DNA of 64,000 nt from Manihot esculenta (lineage: Eukaryota > Streptophyta > Magnoliopsida > Malpighiales > Euphorbiaceae), in NCBI RefSeq assembly GCF_001659605.2, contig NC_035162.2, positions 7,025,248 through 7,089,247 on the forward strand, given 5' to 3'. Both the position numbers and the translations under genes were made by a program. Under the pieces are notes generated by a model. That model saw nothing but the letters and a program-made list of their open reading frames with translations, was not told the origin of the DNA and ran no database searches. Numbering within the stretch: position 1 is the stretch's first letter; every line of letters begins with the position of its first letter. This document shows positions 27,786 to 40,100 of the stretch, one piece after another.

Positions 27786-29744
27786 TATTGTAAAATTTTA
27801 TGAGAAATTTCAGTTTGGATCATGATCGAAAGCTCTTCACATTTGTAAAAAAAATAACATAAAAAGCGGCTCTTTGTGGATAATCTTCTATTAATGCTGA
27901 TCCTTCCCTGGGGTAATCATCTGGGCAGGTCATTCAAGGGAAAGGCATAACATGGATTAAATGTTGTGTTATTGCTAAAAGAGATGTTGTGCTTTTATGC
28001 TTGAGATTGAGACTCTTTCAAGAAATCATTTGGCTTCTCTCCCAGTCACTTGAATAATTGCTTCACCATGTGACATTTTCTAATATTGATAACTCACTGT
28101 CATAGGGTTATGCAAGTTGCAATTGTCTTCACAATGCATGGTGCAACATTAAAATTAGAAGGGAGAAAAACACCTGATCTCTTATCATGTGTCAAAAGGA
28201 GTAGCATTTGACATTTCACTTCATATGAGTTTAACAGAAGGCTCGACATTAAAGGAGGAACATTTTAAATCTAAATATGAGCATGCAAAGATTTATTTGT
28301 TTTGTGTTTTTTGTTGTGTATAGAAATTAGGGGACTGTTAATTTGCCATAGTGATGGGTGATGAAAGTGGCGTTGGTAGCAATAATGGTATTGGAGGATA
28401 CAGTATTTCAGTATGCCCATAGCAGCCAGAATGAATAACATATAAAACTCTGAATTTATACAGTTTGCTACTGAAGAACAATTTCAGAATTCATTTGGGG
28501 TTCAAAATGATTAGCTAAAAATTTGAACTAATCTCAGTTCATGTGCCAGAGTTTGCCCAACATTGCTTGATAATGGAAAGGATGCTAGATGGTTCTCTTG
28601 TATAGTTGGATCCTCTCATGGGGTCATTCCAAAAGAATGTGGGACGACTCACATGTGTATCAATGTATGTTTGTGTGAACATTCACATACTTTCATGTAA
28701 CCTTGCGTATAAAACACACGTACAGAGTATTTGGACTTCATACTAATCTAAAGTCAATTTTCTTTCATGCCCCAACCTGCTTTTGCATTGCGCATACTGT
28801 GCTGGTGCATCAATAACATTTCAGTTTCTTTTATATGAATGCAGCTACGTTATTTGATCAACGTTTAGGCAATAATAATGTGATACTTTATCTGTTATTT
28901 TCAATACTGAATAAAAGAGGAAAAGTTATTACGTTTAACAGTAGCCAAAAAGCTCGGAAATAGATGCGTTAGCATATTTATGTCAGTGCATGCATGCATG
29001 CGATTGTTGATTATTGTTATATATATTGTTTTTTTTCTTAATCTTGTTGTATATGGTCTTTCCTGAACTTTTTTATTTGGATGATAGAGCACCTAATCAG
29101 GACTCCATTTATTTGCTTACATATGCTGGGTGTTGTATATTAGGCATTAATAATTTATTTGTATATGAATTGTTATGAAGTCTCAGAAATGTGTAGTTCC
29201 CGAGTCACTGTGCCATAGATGTTTTCCACCTTTGCACAACTGAATTGGCTGAAATATAAAGGATATCATAATTTATATATTTTGAAGTCACAGCGTGTCG
29301 TTTAATCTCTCAACTTTGGCTTCTGTTCGTTCATATTGTCACTGATGAATTTTCTGAATTCATCAATTTATCTGGAGTTGTAAGTTACTACAGATATTTT
29401 CTTTTTCAATCAAGTCCAATTTATGCAGGCGATAAGAACGTTGATATTCTAAGTAGATAGGTTATCTGATTAGGATTGCTAATTTTGTTCCATTATTGTG
29501 GTAAATTCAATTGCTTCCGTAGGTATATATATGGCACAGAGGGTCCAGAGAGCTCATAGAGGCATTGCCTGGTCATTCTGGGGCAGTAAATTGTGTGAGC
29601 TGGAATCCAAAAAATCCACACATCTTGGCATCAGCTAGTGACGATCGTACAATTCGAATATGGGGCTTGAATTGCCTTCAAATGAAACACAAGAGTGCTC
29701 ATACTTACAGCAATGGCAACCACTACTGCAATGGGAGAACTTGA
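22731..29744 (+). CDS. WDR26: WD40 protein WDR26 (LisH-CTLH-WD40), CTLH/GID complex type
   Basis: Coding exons 22731-23522, 25144-25245, 27071-27700 and 29523-29744, all GT-AG and all phase 0, give 581 residues. Seen: a low-complexity N-terminus; a LisH-like helix pair at about 60-90 ([17 protein letters not shown]); a CTLH domain at about 98-160; and from about 265 a WD40 propeller with WD-type repeat ends such as AIIWE, IRRWD, ICMWD, IHLWN and IRIWG. This order matches Arabidopsis At5g08560 (WDR26) and yeast Gid7, subunits of the CTLH/GID ubiquitin ligase assembly that binds RanBPM-like partners. A 5' UTR exon probably starts at 22633 after GTTATGCAG, with further leader sequence near 21000. 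The last residues after the final blade look lineage-specific. Confidence 0.94.
27750..27783 (+). repeat. TA microsatellite in WDR26 intron 3
   Basis: About 16 TA units lie 50 bases after the donor of the third coding intron. It is a simple repeat, likely to vary in length between individuals. Confidence 0.9.
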
Positions 29745-31123
29745 AACCAAACTCAATGCATGAAATCTAGAGATAAAATTCTAGTTTCCTTGCCATTGCT
29801 TTTGTGTATAGACTCTGTTTTCTTTTCCAGAAGACATTCATACCAAACGACAATGTGAATTATGCAGCAAACTTTCTGATAATAAATTTACTATCACTTT
29901 AACATCTATTTAATTCTTTCCTTGTTAATTGGTGAAGGGTCTTGCAGCAAAAACAATACACCTAATTTGCTGGGCCCTTCCTTGAATGTGCTACATGATA
30001 ATTCACCCAGTTGCCCTGTTCCTATAAACCAATGTGGTTTTGATTCCATTCACAACTGTTGCGGTTTCATATGGTGGAGTTGCTTTGACAAATTTTCATC
30101 TTCTGATCTTCTCATTATAAATTTGAAACAAAATATTAATAATACCTCGCGTCAAAAAACCGGATTAGAAGTCCTGAAAATCAAATCAAACTGAATCTAT
30201 TATCAGCTAAATTAGGTCGACCATCAGAATATTTATAGTAAAACGATCGATTAAGGAGGTTTCAAATTGAAGAATGGGAACAAAACAGCCGCGACGTCCA
30301 TTAGCAGCAGCAGTGCTCATTCCATTCATTAGCAGTAGCAGGATCTCTGGTCTTACTGTCTAAAGCTCGCACACTATGTTTATTGGTGCCTGGTTGGTTT
30401 CGTTCTGAATCGACGATTATTAACACCCCAATTTTGGGGGCGGGGGGGAAGAAAGGAAAAAGGAGTAGATGAGCTTTCCCTGAGTATTGTGCCATATCGA
30501 GTCTTCTAAAACTCAAGCGTACAGAGCGATTCACACAGAATTCTAGTGCCAACACTTGGGGAAGACATTAACGGTAGGAATCCATTTGAGGTGAAGAAAA
30601 TCTAAAGAGCTCATAATCAGGACCACTTCTCCATTATGAGTATGTGCATCACTGCTTCCACAGCCAACATTTGAACCAGTACCGTTAGATTGGTTAGTTC
30701 ATAAGGCACATCAAAGAGACATGGCTATACTTGAATTTCTTTTTGGTAATTAAGCATCATTTTATAGTTCTTTCTTTTTCAAGTGTAAACAAAGGGGTAG
30801 CTGTTGATGTCTACTCTTGTTTGGTGTCCAAGTCCAAGAATCAAACTCTCCCTAGTACTATATCTCTGTCATTTGAATGTTAGTTTAAAGAACTAATATG
30901 GGTAACCTTGGAACAAGAAGAAGATAAACTGAGAGACAAGGAATATTTCAACTCATTACAGCTAACTCAAGGAAATATTATAATATCCACAATCATCCTC
31001 CATCCAACTCCCTACCTTTGAAACTTTGCCAAAAAAAGAAAGAGAAGGGCTAGATAGACAACTCAAAACAAACATCATAGATTATTAGAAGTTGATTTAC
31101 ATACAAATTCGTTGGTTATATCC
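29745..31123. other. Spacer between convergent WDR26 and PSBP genes, including 3' UTRs
   Basis: The first 150-200 bases are likely WDR26 3' UTR and the last 150-200 bases PSBP 3' UTR. The middle has no supported gene; short open frames such as 30301-30555 on the minus strand have no recognisable features. Confidence 0.6.
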
Positions 31124-32594
31124 TTAAGCAACACTGAAGGAACTAGCTGTGCTCTCTACAAACCTTCTTGCTCCTTTGAACCACCTCTTATCTCCTGCTT
31201 GTGCCTTGCATATGTAAAGCTTCCCATCTTTCACTGCTGCAGTGATGAGTTGATGCTTGCCGCCTTCGTCTCCGTCGGCAGTCCTTGTTAACACAGACAA
31301 AAAGTAATATTGAGTCCCATTGATTGTTGGGCTTGAAGCCTCCAATATGTTGGCTGTTGCCACAGCATTCGGATCAAAACCTCCCTGCAAATCATCAATT
31401 TCATGTTCATAAGCAAATGAGAATGCACCTACAATTTCAATTGCAGACACAGGACATTAACTGTGAAAGTTACTGAATTTTCCTTATATGCTCCTTATGA
31501 AATTTTGATTTGTTGCAATAAGCATACATGTTCCCCATTTGGATCTGGACTAACTTTACAGTGAAAAGTGGAAACATTCTTCAATACAAAAATGGGTATC
31601 AGCAGTCACAATGAAAATTGCATATTCAGTGAACGTTAGAATAATTTGCCCATTCACAGCAACTTCCTCTCTTATGATCATACAGGGAAAAGATCTCCTT
31701 ATATACAAGTGTTAACTAGCTTTTGTTACCTTCAGCATTTAATATTTTTTCAGAGTAGCAATGCATGCCCTCAGAGGAATCATTTAAAAATCCCACATAG
31801 AACTGTTTAGTACCTCAGAATCAGTTTTGCCAAAGTAAGCCTGTTTTCCTAGTAAAAAATCCACCTGCAATGACCCACACAATCCAGATATGAGTAATTT
31901 CTTAGGAAACTATAATAGAGGAATCTTGAAACAGATTTTATTGGATTTTTAGGCAAAATTGGAAGGTAATAAAAAGAATAGGAGAAGGGTTTGCCTTGGC
32001 AAGAAATTCCTCAGGGGAGCCATAGTCAGTGATGCTTTTCTTATCAGTTGGGTTCACCATGACAGAAACATTGCTGTTGGAATCAAAGTTGTCCTCGTAT
32101 CTAAGAACCTGTCCTGGGAACTCTCTCTCCCTGCTTGGATTCCATTTTGATGGAATTGACAATTTGAATCCATCTCCATTGTATGGCAAGAAGTCTGTGT
32201 TTTGTTTAGGCTTTCCAAAAACATTGGCTGCATCAAACATTACTCAAGTTAAACGTCAAGTCTTAAGTTCTTCAACTCAGTGTTCCAACATGATCAGAAG
32301 CAAATCAATAAAAATAAATAAATTTAAATGAGGGAGATGCTGATTATTATTACCAGCTTCACCATAGGCAGCATCTGCAGGAGCAACTTTGGAGCCAATG
32401 GCTGCAGCACCAATGAGTACAGTGAGAGCCAATCTTCTGGAGACAAGGGCAACATCGTCCTCCTGTGGAGGCTGCTTGTGGGTGGCACGGCAGATGAAGG
32501 TCTTGGTGTTGCTAGAGACTTGACGCTGCTGGGAAGACAACCTATTAGGGGTGGTGAGTGCATGGTGGTGCAAGAAGCAGGCAGTGGAGGCCAT
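31124..32594 (-). CDS. PSBP: Oxygen-evolving enhancer protein 2, photosystem II subunit PsbP
   Basis: Lumenal extrinsic subunit that stabilises the Mn4Ca cluster and supplies Ca and Cl to photosystem II. Exons on the minus strand: 32594-32354, 32227-31995, 31864-31814, 31384-31124, giving 261 residues, the normal length. Seen: a bipartite transit peptide with a Ser/Thr-rich chloroplast part, then RR (residues 53-54), a hydrophobic stretch and the lumen cleavage site ADA before AYGEA, a Tat-pathway signal. The mature protein has [35 protein letters not shown] and the conserved end [15 protein letters not shown]. The second intron starts with GC rather than GT (AAG/GCAAAC); phase and the neighbouring exon leave no better donor. 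Light control is suggested by promoter motifs listed separately. Confidence 0.96.
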
Positions 32595-32761
32595 TTTTTA
32601 TCAGGTGAGTTGCAGAGATGCCTGCAGGAGTAGGATGAAAATAATGGATGTAGAAATTCGAGCTGCAAATTGCTTTAGGTGATTTGCTTTTGGGGTATGT
32701 GATGGGAAATGGCTGATTTTTGGATATTGGATGATGAGATGGATCAGATTTTTGGATGTGG

Positions 32762-32796
32762 GATAAGGTTGTAGAGGCGCTGACTGGTGCCACGTG
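32762..32796 (-). promoter_or_regulatory. I-box and G-box in the PSBP promoter
   Basis: GATAAG (I-box) lies at 32762-32767 and CACGTG within CCACGTGG (G-box) at 32791-32796, about 170-200 bases upstream of the PSBP ATG. Closely spaced I-box and G-box pairs are the known light-responsive module of RBCS and other photosynthesis genes. No TATA box is evident between them and the ATG, which is also common in nuclear photosystem genes. Confidence 0.65.
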
Positions 32797-33960
32797 GCAT
32801 TTACACTCCATTTTTGGCTTCTTGCAACATCCAGTTCAGTCCATTTTGGTTTCAGTCCATTGGTGATTAAGACTTAAGATCACTGAAAATTTGTTAAAAT
32901 AGTACATATTAAAATTTTTAAAAAAATTACTTTACTCATTATTTATTAATTTTAGAAAAAAATTAAATCTTTTACTAATTTAATTGTAAATTAACAATTT
33001 TAAATGCATGTATTTATCTCCTTAAACATGGAAAATAAAATTATATTTTTCCGTTTTATAATTATTTTTATTTTTTTAAAATTATATTATAATAATATAT
33101 AGATTAATTATTGTAATTCTATTTTATTTTATTTTATTTTAAAATAATCTCTTATTAATTATTATTTTTTAAATAAATATTTAAAATATCTCTTAATATT
33201 TAATAAAATAAATAAATAATCATCTTTAAAAATAAAGTTTTAAGTAATTGCAGTATTTGAATATGAAATAATAATTTATTATTAATAGGCCCAAATATTA
33301 ATTGTAGAAAAAATTTAGAAGTTTAATAGTAATTCATCCAAATTTTAATATAGAAACAACTCCACTAACATACTATTTGTTTTGCCAAACGACTCCAAAC
33401 GCCGCCGTTTTGACATCAGCAACTATTGCTGGGGTTGCGTGGTAGGCAATGTTTGGGGCGTTAGGCATGTGAAAAGATTGAACCTTCAATCCCAACTACT
33501 CTCCTCCCCCAAAATTTCCTAATAAAATATTTGGGACGCGTACGCTTAACGCGTCACTCCATCAAAATGCAAACTCCATGGTTTCCTACCGCTTTGTTTG
33601 GCTTACTCTAAATGAAAGGGAAAGGAAACTACAAAATCATACAAAGGAAAAGGAATGTTTATTATTTTTTTTTAAAGAATTGAGACTTATTATTATTAAA
33701 TTAATCCTAAGAGAAGTGGGTTTTCGTCCGGACAACCTATAAAAATCAACAGCTGGCGGTTGACGAACGACGAGAATGACGAGAATTTCTCCCTTCCGTC
33801 AGAACAAATTAAAACCAAGAAACAACGCAAACAGACAAAACCTTGGTCTTTCATATATTTATACAAATATAAAATGTTAAAAATTGGAAATTCTGATTTG
33901 TGACAAGTAAATTCCTCTTCCAGATAAGAATCATGCTAATTTTTGCCAATTTTTAGTTCT
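32797..33960. other. Spacer between divergent PSBP and reticulon genes
   Basis: AT-rich DNA without a supported coding region. It should contain the promoter of the reticulon gene; the CT-rich leader of that gene seems to begin near 33960. Confidence 0.6.
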
Positions 33961-34684
33961 TGCTCTTGTTTAAATTCTTTATTAACTGCTTCTTCTCTGT
34001 TTTCCCCGCTGCTATTAATCTGCTCACTTGCTCTGCCTTCTTCTTTCGTTTCCTCTCCATTTTGGGTATGGCTCTGTACCTTTTCTTTTTGGTGGGTGTT
34101 TACTTGCATAATTCGTGCTTCTATCTCCATGAATTTTATGTTTCTTTACTTGATTTGTTGCTTGTTGATCTTGGTTACTCTCTGATGATTTTATTATATA
34201 GGAAGTAGAAGTCTTTAGAGAACGATTTAGGGCTTTATAGTTTTGTTTTGTTTTTTTTTTGGCTTAGCTTGGTCTCTTGATGAATTGCTTATTTGGGGGA
34301 ACTTCTGCTTCAGCTAAAAGCAATGGTTTTTAAGGTTCCAAAATAGGTTTTTTTAATTAAAATCTGAAGAAGATTTTGGTATAGTAGGGATATTCTTCTT
34401 TCGTTCTTAGATGGAAGCCGAAATAATAAACCACTTAAGACTGTATTCTGCTATTAATGAAGCTTTGAAGTTGACTTTTGAGTTCGAAGGAGATGCCAAA
34501 GTAATGAATTAGAGTAGAAAACGTGTACACAAGGAAATATAGTTCAATAATGATATCTGATTTTAGAAGTAAAAACATCATTCCTGGTGGAAATGATTTT
34601 TTTTTTTTTGGATGAGATGCAGCAAAATCAGTTCTAAGTTCTACTTATGACAATAATATTCAGTTCTTTTTAGAGACTACAACT

Positions 34685-36533
34685 ATGTCTGAGAAAACAA
34701 CAGCAGAGAACCTTTTAAACAACCTGGTAGAAGCCCTTGCTGACAGTGTTCCGAATCAGAAATCTGCATCCTTCTTTGAGGAAGGGACAAGCTCAGTAAC
34801 TTCTCAATTCAACCGGCTGTTTGGACGTGAGAAGCCAGTCCATCATCTTCTAGGAGGTGGAAAATGTAGGATTATCTACTTCTCTAATGCTTTCTCAAAA
34901 CTTCCCATAAATTTCTACACTTTCATGTTGTCTCACTTGTCCTTCTATGAAAATGTTGTAGCTGCTGATGTTCTCCTATGGAGGAATAAGAAAATCTCAG
35001 CTAGTGTACTATCTGGTGCAACAGCGATCTGGGTGCTTTTTGAGTGGCTTAATTATCATCTTCTGACTCTCATCTGCCTTGCTGTGGTTCTTGGTATGCT
35101 TGCTCAGTTTGTTTGGACAAATGCTTCAGGATTATTTAGCAGGTGAGGAAATTGAGTTCTCGTTTGTGCTGTTTGTTGCATTTGAGTTAAGCATTCTAAT
35201 TTTTGCCCAAGTCCTGCTTGAAATGAGAAATTTTTCATAGCAACAGGTCCTCATCTGAGGTCCCCCGCCTTGTGATACCTGATGAGGCATTTGTCAATGT
35301 TGGGAGATCAATTGGCATTGAGGTTAACCATGCTTTGCAGTTTCTTCAGGATGTATCATGTGGAGGAAGTTTGAAACAATTTCTGGTGGTATGTTTGCTT
35401 TTTTTTGTATTTGAAATTTAGTTTTCCTTCGGTAGCCCATTTTATCATTTACAAGGATTATAGCCATGGTACAACATCAAAATTGCTCCTTCATGACAGT
35501 GAGGTCATGGACTCAAGTTGTAGAATAACCTCTGCTAAAAGTTAGAAGCTTTTACTTTGCTACAACCTCAGAAAAAGAATATATTCTGATTGCTCTTAGT
35601 ATTTCTATTTTCCAATGTCATGCATACATTTACAAGATTCTAAAATGCAACATAATAATTTTTTAACCTTAAACATATAGTAAATGTAAAAACATAGAAT
35701 TTCCTGATTAGTACAAGTGATAATCACTTGTTGCTCTTTGAGTGTTTGTTATCCACTTCAGAAGTCCAGCTTCAAATTCACATTAATTGCTTGAGCTTTT
35801 ACATGTATAATGGATGGATTTTGCTAGTTAGACTCTTGATGATGAGAAATTGATTCCAACGAGGAATTCTCTCAGGTTGTAGTGAGCTTGTGGGCTGCTG
35901 CTATCATTGGGAGCTGGTGCAATTTTCTGACTGTTTTGTACATTGGTGAGTGTGCCAACTATTATAAGTTCAAGTATTGCTGATTCGATATATGGCCTTT
36001 TGCTTTTATGTGCTAATAATTATTTATCCTTTTGCCATTTAATCGCCGAAACAACCTCTTTGCAAAGTACGAGCAGGGCTGGGTATGTTAACCTCCCTAA
36101 AAACCCGCAAGCGCAGAATGCTTCGTGTGCTTGATCACCCTTTTTTTAATATGACAGATGATAGATGACCATGCATAATCATCCTACTAGACCATGTGTT
36201 CAATTTGAAATTTAATTCTGAATATTAAGTTACAGGAATATGTTAGAACACAAAACAATAAGAAAGATAGGCAACAATGATTTACATCGATTGTGAACGT
36301 AGAGTCCATTAATGATATTTTGGTATGTATACTGATTTGGGAAGCTCTCTTGTTGTGAATAAGGTTTTGTTGCTGCTCACACTTTGCCAGTCCTGTATGA
36401 GAGGTATGAAGATCAAGTGGATGGCTTTGTGTACAAGGTACTTGAACAGCTTCAAGGTCACTACCGAAAGCTGGATGCTGGTCTCCTGAGTAAGATCCCC
36501 AAAGGAAAACTCAAGGGGAAGAAGCATGAATAG
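34685..36533 (+). CDS. RTNLB: Reticulon-like protein B family, ER membrane shaping
   Basis: Coding exons 34685-34865, 34962-35142, 35241-35388, 35876-35945 and 36364-36533 give 249 residues. The reticulon domain starts at ADVLLWRNKKISASVL and has two long hydrophobic hairpins (SGATAIWVLFEWL... and VVVSLWAAAIIGSWCNFLTV), the feature that bends tubular ER membrane, then the conserved GFVAAHTLPVLYERYEDQVD. It ends KGKKHE, without a clear KKxx signal. A non-coding first exon near 33960-34065 and a leader intron ending TTTTTAG at about 34674 are likely. Intron 1 (34866-34961, 96 nt) is inferred from the family sequence GGGKxADVLLWRNKK; read through, it adds 32 residues in frame. Exon 3 may start at 35241 or 35247. 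The exact paralogue cannot be named. Confidence 0.9.
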
Positions 36534-39500
36534 AGCTATGTGGTTATGTAGTTAATTGTTATGACTACCAGCTCGCCGTCATTGGGATCAAATGTATCTT
36601 CTTTTACAAGCATAGGTAATCCTCCGAGGTTCAATAAGAATTTCAGGCAATTCTAACGGTGCCCTTTTCATACTGACATTATTGTCTGCCATATATGATT
36701 GAGACTTTTCAGGATTTAATGAACACGCTCCACGTTTGTATATAGTGGTTATAAAGTGGAATTCACCTCTTTACTCCATATGAATGGTGATATGAACACG
36801 TGTAATAGAAAATCTCCACCAATGTTTTGTATATTCCCATACCAATTTTAGATTTTGTGTCTAAAAACTCAATCTCCTCATTTTGCATTTTGATTTATTT
36901 TATAAAATTATGCAAAACTTCAATTTTTTTTTAATTAATTTTTTTAGTTAATAAGAATTAAATTTCTTTCATTTGGAATAAGAAAATTATTTAAAAAATT
37001 AATTAAATTAAATTTTTATTTCAAACGGGAAAATATATGCATGCTGATGATGTAATCTTTTTTTTTTTTTTTATCAAAGACGTGTTTTTGGTCCGACCAT
37101 CCTTGCTAATCGAAGAGAACCAACTTTGATAGAGACTAGGTAGACCGAACATGATTAGACAGATCGAACATGACTTGATTCGATTAAGGTGAAATATCGA
37201 TTTTATTAGCGAGGTTATAAATGAATATGTCATAAGCTAGACTGATGTGACGTACAAGATATGAATTAGTTTACGTCGTGCTCAATCTGATGAATCGTAA
37301 GATAGACCGTTAAAACAATATATAGTTTGGTTTGAATATTGGTCTAATTCAAAAAGAGAGTTTGGCCTAATTCAAAAAGTAAAACATTTTTAACCTCATA
37401 ACTTATTAAATTCATTATCTTTATTCTCTTAATAAATTTTAATTTCTCTCAGCAAAACACTTATTCCTTAACTCTTATTTATTCTCCAAAAAACTAATCC
37501 CGATTTAAGCGAATTAAACGTATATCCAGCCGACCGAATCTCAATTAAGTATGCTTTTATCCTAGAGGACCGTGCAATAAGATGAAACTATAAAAATCAA
37601 ACAAACTAAAATTTGGAATTCAACCACTTTTTTTTTTCCAACCTTAATGACAGACCGATGGAACTTTTATAAAGTTATGTCCAAAATCGTAGTAAAATTT
37701 CCCTCCAATCCCCAATTCATAAGCTGGAACTCATATCAATTGTATAAATATAATCTTTAAAAAGCCAATTGAAAGGCAGATAATGAAAAACGACACAACT
37801 AAATTAAAATTATGGAATGAGAAATTTGAAATGAAATACAATCAATACACACACTATCTATGAAATTCAACCTATGAGAACTTAAAGGAGACCACAAGAG
37901 AGGTGAAGTCATGGTGACGGCAAAACAAGGAGGCATCATAGAATTTGATAGGCTCTTTAGGCATTTGGAGGAGATGACGCTGTAAGACAAAGATCTTGTA
38001 AGGCAAGGGAGATAAAAGAAGGTGGACTGGTGGATGAAGAGGTTAATAAAGAACCTCACTTACTGGCATCAGGAACCAAGGGTGAGATTTGGTTTTGAGA
38101 CTTTGGTTCTCTACCAAAAAAAGGTCAAAGCGAGCAAGGACGGAACGATATGAAATTTACTGTGCTTAAACAACATAGCATTTTCTCTTAGAGAGTGTAG
38201 TGGGCTGTAGGTCGAATGCTAGTGTTTTAAGAGCCAACTCAGCTGATGACCAGCACGAGACGTAGAGGCTTAAGAGTGTGCAATGGCTGTTGCTTCCACG
38301 AGTGGAATGTGCCTTGCAGAGACCAGACATGAGTTCAGCATAGGGGGTGGGCCCACGATCCCACAAAGCAAAAACGAATGGTGATTAGCTAGCTTAGCCA
38401 TTCAACTTTAATAAATACTAATGGTCAGGAAAATTAAGTGGAAAAGGCAAAGATACATAGCTAGATATTATATAAAGCTGTGAAAGAAACTATGGTTTTG
38501 CATATTATTGAGAACCAAACCTTCGATTTTAGCTTTCAACTAGTTCCTTTCCTTCCTCTAAATATATTATTGAAATGGTGATAGTTGACAGCAAAGAAAT
38601 TTGTTTTTTAAATCTTCTTGTCCCCAGAGAACAGGTTTTTATAACCTGCTCTTACGTTTGCAAGAAGAATGATGGAGATGACGATGATGATGACGATGGC
38701 GCAGACGTAGCGCCTGCTGCATAATATATATATATATATTTAGAGAGAGATGACTGCTGTAGTGAAATCAACATCATAGTGATCTTGTTTTTCTATATAT
38801 ATATATATATATGGTGCTGCATGAATCCTGAAGGGAAATCAACATCGTACTGATCGATGTTGTTTTTCCATACATGCATGGTGTTGCATGAATATTGGAG
38901 TTAAGCAGGTCAATGTAAGAGCTGTTGTCTCTTGGTCAAATATTAATCATACTTATTTACTATAGTATTTTGTTTTGAAGATGGACTTCAATATCAGTAG
39001 GGTAAGACTACTGCTAGACTCGCTAATTTATTTATTACATCATTGATTTCTCCAGATAAATATTATTGATGATTGATTTATTACTATAATGAATAGTTTT
39101 ATTATAAAACATGTTAGACGTTCATTAGAAAAAATGTTTCTTCTTTTTTATTTTAATTCATCAAATATTTTGTACACTAATTCTCTATTTAAAATTAAGA
39201 ATTTTATAAGAATTAATTTAATTTAATTGATTTCTCTTCTCTTATTTGAAATTAAAAAATTTAATTTTTTTTTTAATTTAAAGTTTTTTTATTTTAAATT
39301 TAGATGTTCAACCAGTTAATTCTAATTAATATAAAGATATGAATATATATTTAGTCAAAACTTTTTATTTTCAAATAAATTAAAATTTTATATAATGATT
39401 TTGTAAGAATGTACGTTATGATTTTGTAAAAATTAAAATAAATTAAATTAATTAGCTTATGAAGTTGTTATATTAATTTTTCAGGAGCAAAGTTCTGATG

Positions 39501-40100
39501 TTGTTATTGCTATATCTCTTTATGAATATATATTTATATAATTATTTAATAATTTAATTAATTACACTTTTAATCCGGTATTAAGTGCATTTAAATGAAT
39601 ATGAGAGATTTTAGGTTTTATTTTTAATCTCTAATTAATTTTCAGTTAAAAAAAATAATTTAATTAATTAAAATAATTTATTTTTTTTATATAAAAAAGC
39701 AAAGAAATTGATGCAAATTATAACGATGTATATCTTTTTTGCCCATGAATTTTTTTTTACTCGTATTTTGTATCTTTTTACATTTGCAATTGTATTGTAA
39801 TTATATTGCAATAATAATAATAATAATAATGTTTAATTTTTTTAATATATTAAGAGTGCATAATTGATATTTCAAAATGATAAAAATATCATCATAATCA
39901 ACTTCAAATTATTATGTATCTTTAATCCATATTTCATATAATTATATATTTTTTTAAATTATTTTTATTATTAACACTTTCTTTTATTTTATAATTTAAT
40001 GAAAATTTCATTAAAATAATTGAGATAAAAAAATTTAGTATACATAAATAGTAATAAAAATAAAATATGGAGTAATAAAATTGGTAAGTTCATGGAATCT
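36534..40100. other. Gene-poor AT-rich DNA
   Basis: After the reticulon 3' UTR no gene is supported. The stretch about 37040-37600 has a base composition unlike its surroundings and may be transposon debris, but no terminal structure was found. Purine-rich and TA-rich simple repeats occur near 38690-38820. Confidence 0.55.
38761..38901 (+). repeat. Tandem duplication of about 70 bp with a hairpin in the second copy
   Basis: Two adjacent units share GAAATCAACATC, GTTTTTC and TGG-TG-TGCATGAAT. Unit 1 is about 38761-38832 and holds a TA run; unit 2 is about 38833-38901. In unit 2, positions 38834-38869 form an inverted repeat with arms around ATCAACATCG and CGATGTTG. No known small RNA is recognised. 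Confidence 0.6.

Noticed and set aside
33936..34208. Overlapping open frames upstream of the reticulon gene
   Set aside because: They lie in the CT-rich leader and leader intron and have only low-complexity hydrophobic translation.
37040..37600. Possible LTR or TRIM debris
   Set aside because: Composition differs from the surroundings, but no terminal repeats, tract or coding motif were seen.
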